Shown here piece after piece: positions 1 to 11,600 of a DNA stretch of 64,000 nucleotides. A model generated the notes under the pieces. The model had not been told where the DNA came from, did no database searches, and worked only from the letters and a program-made list of their open reading frames with translations. The stretch covers positions 65,302 to 129,301 of the forward strand of contig VZRZ01006451.1 in NCBI GenBank assembly GCA_013398175.1, read 5' to 3'. Position 1 is the first letter of the stretch. Every line of letters starts with the position of its first letter. The translations under genes and the position numbers were made by a program. This DNA is from Climacteris rufus. Lineage: Eukaryota > Chordata > Aves > Passeriformes > Climacteridae.

Positions 1-312
1 AAAGCTTAAAGCACTGTTGGCAAATTCTGGGCTTTAGTCCCACGCCTTTCTCGGCTCCGTGTCGGAGCCCTTGGAGCTGTTCCCCACACGGGCAGCAGCA
101 GGGCCCAGGAACCAGGGCTTGCTTCAGGAACACCCTTCTGAAATGAGACCACACAGGCTCCCTCATGGATACAGCCTCACTGCAGATGAAAATCTGGCAG
201 AAAAGTCACTTCCAGATTGCCATTACTGAGAATGAATTACTGGAGCTGCATTTCAGGGATGGCCCAACTGTTCAGCTCTGTTAGATCTGTAGTGCAGATT
301 CTTTAAACTTAC

Positions 313-2631
313 CTTCCCCAGCTCCTTCCTCTCCTGTGAAATGAAGGGCCTGCTGTTTTTCACTGCGATGTCCAGTGTTCTTTTCTTGACATTTTCCAAA
401 GATTCAAAAAACTCAAACCTAAAATTAAAGTTTAAAGAGAAGAGACTTAAGTCAAAAAGTAAAATCCTGACAGCATCAGTGGCCAGAACTTATCAGAGAA
501 CGAAGACACAGAAAAGGCAATTCTAGAGTTAGGTTTTATTCACATTGCAAGAAACCTCTTCCAGGCCTCATGAAAGATGACCACACTGTTCAGACTGTTC
601 ACCATGCCAGGGAGAAGGAGGAAGACCTTCATCATGTATCCATGATGAAATGCCACAAGATAATTTTTCCCCCTCCATGGAAGATCAGCATGTTTTCCAT
701 GCTATGTTCATTACTCAGAGGAAATAGTAATGAGCCAACCCCCCACGTTCACAGAGCAGCCTTGCACCACACCAAGAACAGACAAAGGCTGAAACCTGTG
801 GCAATTAAATTCTTAATGGCTCTGACTCAAGCCTCTGGCACACACACTGGGTCGTGTCAAGTGAGTTTTGTCCATGCTAAATCACTCCAGTTCTGCCCAC
901 CTGAATAGCTCTTCCTCAAGTCAGAGCTGTAAAACAGGTAATGTGTTTTGGAGCTGAGCATTACCCTTAATTGAGGATGTAAAGGATATGTCAGTACAGA
1001 GGGTGAGGAAAACGAGGTGCTGTTCCCAACTGCTGTGATGACACTAAATCAGTGGAGTTACTTGAGAACAGACAGAAGCAAAAGCCACAGCTCTCATGTT
1101 TTGAGGGTTAAGAAGAAACATTTTAAAAACTTTTCTCTATTTCTGACTTACACAGAAAGGACACATCACAGGAAAAATATATGCCACCCAGGATCACCCA
1201 ACATTCACGTATTTTCACATGTGTACCTTCCTCTAATTATGGGATTAAAACCACCTCTCAAAAGAGCTCTACTTCTAAGCATTACTGTGCTTGGGTTTAT
1301 GCAAAACACATTCCATTTCAGTGGCAGAGCTGTGCACATGACACCATCAGCACAGAGGTGGGAGCATTTTACCCTGCTCTCACCAGACCTTGATGACAAC
1401 ATCCACTGGTGTGCCCAAAGGGTGGTCCAGTTTCAACAGGCTCTGCACTTCTGCCTTGGACCTTTGGAAAGATGTCAGAATAAGCACCAGGCAAAGCAGA
1501 GTGAACAGAGAAGCAGGCTCTGGGAGGTACCTGTATGGGCAAATTGCCTCTGCTGTGACAGGGAGTTTAACATGGGTAGGAGAATGTCAGTTTGCAAGGA
1601 AGCAAATGCAGCCTGCACCTGGCTGGGGGCAGGGAAGGGGCAGGGAAGGTGGTGTACCCTGCTTCAGGGGGACTGACAACACCACAGGCAGAGCAAGGCC
1701 AGCCCCAAGTACTTGTAAATCACAGTCAAAGTGCCATTTGTTTCAGAACATCTGCAAAATGTTCACAAGACAGTCCTTAGGAGCAACAGCAGCACACCTT
1801 AGAAAACCCTTTCTTTACATAGAGATTGTAATTATTCCAGCCATAATCATAATTAACATTTTCTTACTTCTCATCATATTGGGGGTTCAGAGTTTTTTTC
1901 TTAACAGAAGTCTTCTTCCTGCTTGTCCATCTTCTATCTGGGAGCAGGTATATACGAACATATGGATCCACTCCACGATTGGAAGAGGGTACTAAGTTTC
2001 TGTTAAAAGAAATACAGACAAGCAAGGCAGGTTTTCTCACTGTGTGTTTTAATAGCTTGGCTCTCTTGGAATCAGACCAACCCTTTACAGGCCAAAACCA
2101 CTCATCTTGGGAGTTGGAACATAAGCAAATAAAACTTTAAGGGTATCTGGTTAAACAAAATTTTCGCTCCTAAGTGTGTGGTCACTTTACTGGGGTTTCT
2201 AAATTAACAATTACAAATTCAGTCATAGGTATCAATCCTTGTCACAATGCCTACCATGACACCCCAAGACACACACCAGTTGTCAGTGCTGTTCAGAGGA
2301 AGTTTTGGGTGGATGACAAAGTATTTCTGCTGCAGTGAGCACAACTGGGGAATTCTCCCCGTGACCTGCTGCTGGCACTGAGCAGAACTGGGCACAGAGA
2401 AGCTTCACAGATTGAAGCCAGCCAGTGCTAAAGCATCTCCTGCTGCACGTGGCTCTGCTCCAGCTTTGCTGGATGACTGACAGAGCTCAGAGAGCTCTTC
2501 CCTCCCTGAGCCATCAGCAGTGTTACCTGCAGCAGTGTTACTCCCAGTTTTTGACCAGCACGACGAGGCTCTGCCGAATGGAAGCGTAGCGCACGGTCAG
2601 CTGGATCTCCCCCAGGGGCATCTCGCTCCCG
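313..2631 (-). CDS. ESYT3: ESYT3 exons 19-21: C2C domain, last exon missing
   Basis: Exon 2542-2631 encodes GSEMPLGEIQLTVRY...LVVLVKNW. Exon 1868-1999 encodes NLVPSSNRGVDPYVRIYLLP plus the basic run RRWTSRKKTSVKKK. Exon 313-418 encodes FEFFESLENVKKRTLDIAVK and ends at KELGK with donor gtaagt. In E-Syts a basic C2C surface binds PI(4,5)P2 at the plasma membrane; the Arg/Lys run here fits that role. The exon 19 boundary at 2542 is chosen because it gives the same spacing as human ESYT3 between LxVL and NLxP. A second donor 15 nt further on would introduce a stop. Confidence 0.93.
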
Positions 2632-5600
2632 CTGCAACACACGGCACAGCCAAAGCTTTCAAACACAGCCACTGAACAGACCACAAACAGACTAAAACCA
2701 ACTTTCAGGGCACCACCCTTCCTGACATCCTAAGGTTTGCTGTCTAGGAAGCAGATGGACCACAGCACCATCCCTGCCTTCTCTACAGGTACCCAATTTC
2801 AGTCCCACAACACAAACTGCCAAAAAAGCCCCTGCATGGCCTGCTGTAAATGGAGCAGCAAAGTACAGGTTAGCATATTACACATTCCCTCAGGAATCCC
2901 TGTCACCTTTCATTCTGCATGTTATTAAAGTGGCTTCAAATCCAAAACATTGCTTTAAAATGGTTTTTAAATAGTTTATAAATGAAGCCCTGTTCAGAGC
3001 TAGAGAACAGTACAAGAGTACTAGACTGAACAGCTGGATCTGGGTTTGATGCTCAGGTTTGTAACTACTCTGATGCTCTCTTAAGTGAGGTGGATCTTTG
3101 CTACTTCTGTTCCTTAGGGATTTTTCAAGCTCCTTTCTGTGCCCCAGGAGGGACAAATCACTCTCTCTGTCCACCTTGACAGAGCAGTCTCACACTGAGC
3201 ACTCTGGGAAGGACACACACACACTAGTACATCTAGCCACAAAAACTTTGTTCACAGCATTATCAGTCTTAAAATTTGTTGGCTAAACACAGCATTCAGA
3301 GCTTTAAGCAGCTAGAGGTGCTTATCAAGAGTTTATGTTATTACAGAAGTGGGATGTTCAGACATCCAATATCCTGTTGCAAAATGAGTGTTATGCCAGC
3401 CAAGAGTGTTGAGAGGCCCTTCAACAACATAAAGCCAACACATGCAGCACCTCTTAAGAGAGCCAGAGTGAATGCTTTCACTTTATACCTGATCTGACAG
3501 TGCCCTGTAAGTTATTTTGCTGTTGACTGGAATACTTAGGTCAATTCTTTGTAAGGTGACTTGAGACCCAAATGACTTAGCAGCCTTGAATTCACCTCTA
3601 TGCAACAGCAATGCCCAAACTTTCCCAAGAGAAGAACAATTCAGCTGGAAGAACACCTACTTATGAATGTCCAGATTGCTGCTGCTTAATTCAAAGCAGG
3701 AGGAAGGCAGGGAGCCCAGTGAAGTGACACTGGGTGCCAGCCTCATCTCCTGCAGGACGGGCAGCGTGGGCACGGCCACTGCTCCGCTGGGCAATGCTGA
3801 TGATGGGCCACACTCTGCATTTTGCTTGCCCTCTGCCTCATCAAGGCCAGACACAGTTTCACTTGGTACAGGGGCTGCTGCACTGTCTTTAGTGTCCAGG
3901 TCTTCTCCGCTGTCCTTTTTTGGCAGGGATTCAAGTGCCGCAGAGTCTTTGCCTGCAGGAGGTGCTTTTGAGACTTGTGGTGGGGAGACAAACTTCTGCT
4001 GGTTTCCAGCCTTCTCCATGACATGCACAGGACCTGGCTTCGAGGCACTGACGCCAGCCTTGACTCTTTCTGGATCAGGTTCTTCAACATTCAGTGCCTA
4101 AAAATCACAAGGGAGGACAGTGAGTGCTGTTCCCATAGCACTGGGGTGAATGCCAGCCTTACCACCCAGGAGGAAATTTCACCACAAAACTGTAACAGCA
4201 GGAATGTGTCATTAGAGATGAAAAGGGCCTCTGGGATTCACTGTGCTGTTCTCTCCTCTTCTCCTACTGTGTCTGTATTTAGCAGTGTCTAAGCACTGAT
4301 CCTGGGCATGGTGAGAAAACAACTCCTAAGCATCCATGTCTCTCACTGTTTAGGAGCTTTGATTTCCCCAGGTCAGATTTTCTCAGTGCAACTTTATTGT
4401 TGTGAGAAGATTCTCAGCCATGGCACTGCGCTGAGTTTTAGAAGCCTCAGGGATATCTCTGAACTCTACTATATACACCTAATACACACTTCTACTTTCT
4501 ACTCAACTGTGAAGCAAAGCTGCCTTTCTCCACTCCCACCTTTCATCTCTTTTGCCTGGTTACAATTGGATGCTTCTGCTGGGGAAGCTGAGTGAATATG
4601 GGAAAGAGCAACTTACCCGCAATACAAGTTTCATCTTAATGAAGCTGTCTGAACTGGAATGGTCCAGCTGGAATCTCTGATCCAAAGTCATGTTTGGGTC
4701 CTTAAGTAAGTGGGAGAGACAAACCACTGACGTTCCCAGGGCACTATCCCGCTCCTTGTCTTTTATCTGGGGAGTGGAAGGAAAGAAGAAGTTTTATTAG
4801 CTGGCAAACTGGGAAGCATACAGCAAAGCAAGGAGGTATTTCAGACAGAAACCAAAATTAGCTTCTTTACTTCTGGACATACTATCAAGTATGGTTACTT
4901 CCAAATGGGTGATGCCAGTATTTCATTAGTGTAACAAATCAGTATGTTTGGAGTAAAAATCCCATCTCTAACTATGCAGAGAAGGAACTGCCTTAGCAGA
5001 AAAAAACAGGCCCTGGGATTTACTTGATTTTCCTTGCTTTGGGGACACTGTCCCAACAGCTGAAATGGCAACTGGTCTAAATCTTGACACGTTTCAGGTA
5101 ACAGTTTTTTAGCGTATTTAACATCAATACACCTTCCAAGTTCAATTCCATTATCCAAGTGACCAGCCATAGAACTGGCTGTGACTGCAATGCTGAAAGA
5201 CAGGGTTGCTTAACGAGTCAGAACACAGAGGTGAAGAGGTAGGGCTCTGGTTGAGAATTACAAAGGCTGTAATCTCTGACAGCAAAATATTGATGTCTTT
5301 ACTACACACAGACCTGTATAAAATGTCCTTTGCACTTTACAGCCAGAAATGTCCCACATTTTGAACTAAAATATTGCATGTTACCTGACCTTAGAACAAA
5401 GGCAGATACCAACAAAGGTAGGTACCGGCATCACCTAACACAGAATTGCCTGTGCAACAACAGATGCTTCTTCCACCTTTTAATTAGGAGGAACCCAGCA
5501 TGTGACAAGCACACACAGGAGCAACCAGCATTGAGCTCCACAAAAGAGGTTTCTTCCTACAGACATTTAGTTGGTCTTCAAAGGAAAGGCTTTTCTCTCA

Positions 5601-8600
5601 CCTCAACATGGAGCGACTGGGAATGAGCACTGTGGACAAAGAAGGTGAAAGCCTGGCCCCACGTGGGATCTTTGCTGAAATTGCAGGTCTGCAACAAGAA
5701 CACACATTAACTTAGAATCCATGACACTGATCAGCAGAGAGGGTCATGGTGACCCTCAGTGATGCTACACCCCAGCTGTAGGGAGAGAGTGGAAATTCCA
5801 GGTTAGAAGCACACGGAAGCAAAGTCTCTGGCAAAACCAGAACAAGTTCTGTGGGGCGTAAAAATGCCTAAGAACAAGTCTGGTGAGCTGCAGTTGGCCC
5901 CACCAGCACTGCCTGGACCAGCAGCCTGCCTCACCTGCAGCAAGGCAGCGCTCCCTCCCTCCTCCTTCCCACCCAGGGAGAGCCAGAGCACTGCTTCCAG
6001 CCTGCAGCACCCTGAGCCAGCTCCCAAAGCCACAGGGAGCTGACACGGAAGGGTAGGAAAGCTGGAGGGGCAATTTCAGGGGCATAGAACTCTTGGGAAG
6101 AGTAGGAGGGCACAGCTTCAGCACCATCCACTTCAAAGATGAAAGAGCATGGAAAGCACCCACGGAGACTGTGGCTGCTCTATAAACCAGCTGTCCCTGC
6201 CAGGCCACGAGTGCTGGGAGCAAGTGGAAAGGAGCAGGGGAAGCCTAGAAGTCTGACCTAGCTTAAGAGAGGCAGGTGATGTAGGAGGGAAAGGGAAAGC
6301 CAAGAAAGTAAAAATACAAGCAGAACCCAATTTCTGGGTGGAGCAGGCTAAAGAAACAAAGGAAAATAGCTGCCAATCCTATATGCTCATAGGGTAGCCA
6401 ACAGGATTTATTCCTATTTGTTGGGTGTCCAAAAGAACAAAGGGCTGCCCTCATCCACATCCCGCTGCAGGACAATGAACACAGCAGCCGCTGGGGGGGC
6501 AGAGCTCAGCTGCTGCTCACCCATGAGGCAAAAGTCATTTTTAAAACATTAGCAATGAACTGAAAGTGAAGTGGAGGAGATCCAGATACGCCCTGTCCAG
6601 GTAAAAAAACAAACCAAACAAAGCAGTAAAACTATGACACACAAGAGCCAGGAAGGACCCTGATGAAGGAATAAAGGCCAGATTGATACAAATGACACTC
6701 TGCTCTGAGAAACCATTAGCCAGATTGGAGACTGATTGTTTTCCTCTTCAATCCACACAAAACTAGAGTATCTTGGCCAACAGGAGCTCATGGACACAGG
6801 GACAGAACTACACATGTGTCAGCAGCTGAGCAGACACCCACTAACCACCACAACTCTGTGACACAGTGGTTCCACTCCCAGGCTCTGCAGCTATCACGGT
6901 AACTACAGCTCTTCACATCAGCTTCACAACAAGTCCTTCCCTTCCTAGGGGCTACTTGCAGACAGTCCCCCATAAGATAGAAAGTACCTAAGGAAAGCAG
7001 CAGAGTTAAACAGCCTCACCTTACTCTTCTGAGTCTTGCTTCCAACTGTGAGCAGGACAAAGGAGGAAGGTTCTCGTTCCATCTTCTGCCATTAAATACA
7101 AGGAAAAAAAGAAGAAAGCAGAAAAGAAATTGAGAAATTTAGAGTTTACAGGAAGCAACATCAAACCACTACTCTTACTTGAAATAAGTTGCTGGAAAGC
7201 TGACAATATTTTCCCGATATGGGACATCTGAGGAGTGTAGTCCACGGGAAAGCCTCCAGCCATAGCACAGCACAGTCTTACTCTCTACCATCAAGAGTAC
7301 ATATCTAAGTCAAAGTTTAATGTATTTAGGTTTCAAGAGGTGAGCAGTTAAAAAATTGTCAGAAGCTGGGAGGAAACAGAGAAGAGAGCTGAAGGCTCAG
7401 TGGGAAGTCTTGATCATTCCTGAATGAAACAGGAGTCTCACAATTGGTTTCCAAGGCTCAGGACTTGCTGTAAGGCAGATGGAAGTGACTCCTTGGCATC
7501 AAATAACAATTCCTTTCCAGAAGCAACAATACTGAACTGGGATGGGGGTGGGCTTTCAATCACTGTTTTGAACCCCTGGTCACTTAGATTCTGACAGTGG
7601 AGAGGTTATTTCTTTTTAGACCACAGCCAGTTTCAGTTCCTATGACACCACATAATCTAGGAAGTTGTTTTGCAAGCATGGGAGCAGAATAGAAATTTTA
7701 CCTTGAGGTATTTGTTATTTTTGATCTTCTTTGCTCCACATTCACCGTTCGAATATTCAAAGTGGTTTTTCTGAATTAGTAAAAGAGTATTTAAAACAAT
7801 TAATTTGTGGTCTTAATAAAAAAGAAGGTTAGGAGTGAAGGCTGCTGCATGGGGTTTGTACTCACAGGAAGGTTGAAGGCACTGTCCAAGTAAACAATCA
7901 GAATTGCTGTAGACAGACCCTTCTTATCCTGCAAAGGTAGGGAAAGATAAACCAAAACAAAACACAAAGTAGGCATGATCACCCACCAGGGACAATGTAA
8001 AACATAACAAAATTTCAAGGGCAGCTTCTGAAGGCTAAGCAGCTCTGCTTTTCTCCTAAACCTTGCAATTTAGAGGAGCACAAGCCAACATAGCATGACA
8101 GTTCTTACCAGACCAGCAAGGAGACATGTAACTCTTTTCAATTCATTGCCTTTAATGTTTGTCAGTCTCTCAGTGCAGAACTGGTTGGGTTCCCCAGTGC
8201 AGTAAGACACCTTCAGGTGTATGCTCAACCACATACATCAACATCAATCCAGTGTCAGTAGAACAAAGCCTGGAAACAACTTTATTCACATCAGTGGAAC
8301 TCAAATGGTTTTGCTTGGCTATGAAGAAACAGCATCCTTGGGAGATGGGCTTTATCCAAGCAATGCTGCTGGACAAGTCACACACCATTTGGAAACAAGG
8401 CCCTACCAAACACCAGTGCTGGGTATTTGTCTATAACTAGCACAGATTATTTCAGGGGTCTAGGGTCCTACACAGAGCCTAGATGAAGAGGAAAGAGAAA
8501 AGCTGGAAAAAACCCTGAGAAGCCATTTTGCAATGAGTCAAAGAAAGGTTTGCTAACTCAAGCAAAAAGAGCTGCCAGATTTGAGTTACTCCTGAATTAC

Positions 8601-11600
8601 CAAGAGACCTGGGGCAAGCAAATGCCCTTCCTCTGCAGGAGCAACAGGGAGAGAATCACATCAAAACTTTGCCAGACAAAAATAAACTCCCATGAGTTTG
8701 CCTGGGGTTCCTAATTTTACACAATCCTTTGTTGATCACTGGACAGGGATCAGAGTACCTGAATCCTTTAAGCAAATACACTCACCTCATGTAGCTTTTC
8801 TTGGTCGTTTACTAGTGAAAGCCACTCCAGTTTTAAATGCAAGTGTCCGCTTGTCGTCTTACTTAAGGGAAACCACTAAATGGAGACAACAAAGAGCAAC
8901 TTGAGAACTGTGAGGCAGAGTAATTTTTATATATACACACAACAGACAACATGAATTTTACTCTGAGCACCTTAGCTTGCATTTTTGATGCTTAGATTGC
9001 ATGTCCATCTACTTAGGTACAAGACAGAAAAAAATTAAAATAAGGCACCCGTATACAGGCAAAGCATATGGGTATTTCCAACCAGCAGCAGCACAAGACA
9101 GGCACCCTGGCATTGTTTGTAGAGTGCTGAGTTGCAGGATGAACCACAGTAAGATCAGATCATTTCTTCCCTCAGCAATCAGGCTGCTTCACCAACCTTT
9201 ATCTGCAGCCTTGTACAAAACATTTGGTACATATGGTACATGAGGAATCGACACAAGATACCCCACTGCTGGCTCAACCTAACCTCAGAGCTCTCTGGGG
9301 TTACCAGCCTGGTCATAAAAATTATTGTAATGGCTCCTTTGGTATTTTCTTTTTGTGAAAATACCACAGTGCAAGTGTGCAAGGAAGCTTGAAGCACACA
9401 GAAACACTGCAATAGCAGAGGGGGAGCACAAATGTGTACATGTAGGCATACACCACCAACCACGTTCAGAAATAACATCATCAGAAATTACCTCATCAAC
9501 AGTTCTGTCATTCATTACATCCACTAGGCCTATCAGCAAGCTGAAAGGCAAAAAGCAAACACTTCAGTGTATATTGAGGCATACAGCATAGTGCTGCTTG
9601 GGGGAGAAGAAACCACCACGAAAAAAGCCCACACTCAAGTCTGATCCAAATAACAACTTCTCCACATTACCTGTGTACATGAGTGCAGAAGACATTTACA
9701 CTCCTGCAGTCTCTCCCTTGGAATGTTTCCAAAACTGAAATAAACTTGAAGTAAATCTCAAGTCTTGTAGTAACTATAATTTCTAATGGCTTCCCAGGAT
9801 TCTCTGCAGAAATGTGGGACCATTCTCTACCTTGTTCAGTGTTAGCTGCACTAGGAATTAATTACTTAGTATCAATATCTGGGCAAAGGGAATCACTTCC
9901 AACAGTATAAATTTCCAGTATTAATAATACAGGTGTCCCAGAGCAGAGGCTACTGGACCCTGATCAAAGGTTGTGCTAATTTACCTGCCCATAAAGTCAT
10001 CTTTATCTGGATCTTCATCGTACAAATCCACTTCTAAGTCCTGCCCAGGTACTTCATGAACAACAAACTGGAGGAGAAAGAGGTATTGATTAAAATAAAA
10101 AGCATTCACACATGTATATTCAAGCTCAGGCTGTGGACAAGAACATGACATTTGACAGCTGTCTAACACATTGAAGACATTCCCTGCTGTTTCGTGGCTA
10201 ATTGCATAACAAATACAATTGATTATAGGTGAAAATATTTCACATTCAGTTTGCTTGTTTTTGAACTACAAGTTAAACCCCTCAAACTGGTAGCCCTAAT
10301 AAGCAGAGAAAACCAATGCTAGAGCAGCCTACAGCTGCACGGACTGATGCACTGATTGATATTTAAAGCAGTGCTTTGCACCTCCTCCAAAAACCCACAC
10401 ATGTAAATCAGATCAACCTGAATGACACTTCAAGTTTACAATGTAAATGTGAGCTTGTTCAAGGGACAGAAATGCCTCAACCGAGCAACAAGGAAGTCCA
10501 GCCCCAGTGCAGCCAGCTAAGAGAAGGTCCTCCAAGCACAGGGATGTAAATGGCTGTGCACTCAAAAGATGGAAAGAGCAAAAGACTCAGTACCTCAAAT
10601 GTCTCATTCCAAATGGGATTAAGATCTCGGGAAACTGTCTTGCTTCGATACTGCACGGTGCCAACACGGAGGAGAGCGTACGGATCAGACTTCCCCCTGA
10701 TGGCACCCAGGAAATTGTCCTTCTGCACAAGGTTTTCAGCTTCTAACAGATGAACCCTTATTACTCCCTGGGTAAGACAGAGAATTAGCCATGAAAATGC
10801 AATCTTTGGATAATTATAATATGCTGCCTCCTAAAACTGTTTATTTCAGGCAGCAAGGGTAGTCACCGTGACAGTTCTGCAAAGACATGTAGTTTGATGC
10901 AGTACATTTCCAGTGACAGCTGTAATAAAACACTTGTTTCACTATTGACCCAGAGCGGGGAAAAAGGCCCCCTTAAACAGATGCACAATTCAACCTAGAT
11001 AACTGTGTAGGAAACATTATTCAATTTATTTTTAAATCAGAGACATACATATGCACACAGCATTACAGCCACAGTCAAATCGAGTGTAAAGATCAACTCC
11101 CACTGACTGAAGGAGGAACTATGCACCCATTGGCAGGTTCTTATTTTATTGCACAGTGGCCATTCTACTTCCATTTAATGATGCAACTTTGCAACAGGGA
11201 GCATCCCTCTGTCACGTATTTATATTTATCCTCACCAGTAAGTGTATTAGGTATTTGATGGATGAAGGAGACTGAAGATCTGGATATGTTGAGTATTTAG
11301 GAGATTTGTTGTTGGGGTTTTTTCCCAGTTTTTTTTTTCTGTAACGAAGAGATGTCACCCTCCAAGTTCCCTATTTACAAGCCTTCACAGCATTAGTAAA
11401 AATATATAATAGCCTGACACTCATTGCTTATGTATTTATCCTCTCATTTGCATATACCACAGATCTGCAGTTACAGACTAAAGGCTTAACTGGTAAATGA
11501 GCTCAGAGTACAAAGAGACTCCTCATGCCATGTAGAGAGGGTAGCAACTCCCAGTGCCCATGTTCTCCCCTCCCAGATTATGAACTATCCAACATCTGCT

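Noticed and set aside
1017..1676. 219-codon open frame on the plus strand
   Set aside because: It lies in the ESYT3 intron between exons 20 and 21, antisense to the gene. Composition is random-like and no domain is seen.
2527..2640. Apparent in-frame stop in ESYT3 C2C suggesting a pseudogene
   Set aside because: The stop only appears when exon 19 is extended to the second donor at 2527. With the donor at 2542 the frame is open and the spacing equals that of the human protein.
7800..7865. Extension of the exon 13 frame past FNLP
   Set aside because: A consensus donor gtgagt follows FNLP, and the next exon begins KNHFEYSNGE in agreement with human ESYT3; the read-through is intronic.
10477..10593. 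Extension of the C2A frame past GAG at 10594
   Set aside because: The frame stays open for some codons, but a donor gtactg follows NETFE and the next exon (FVVHEVPGQ) continues the C2A domain exactly.
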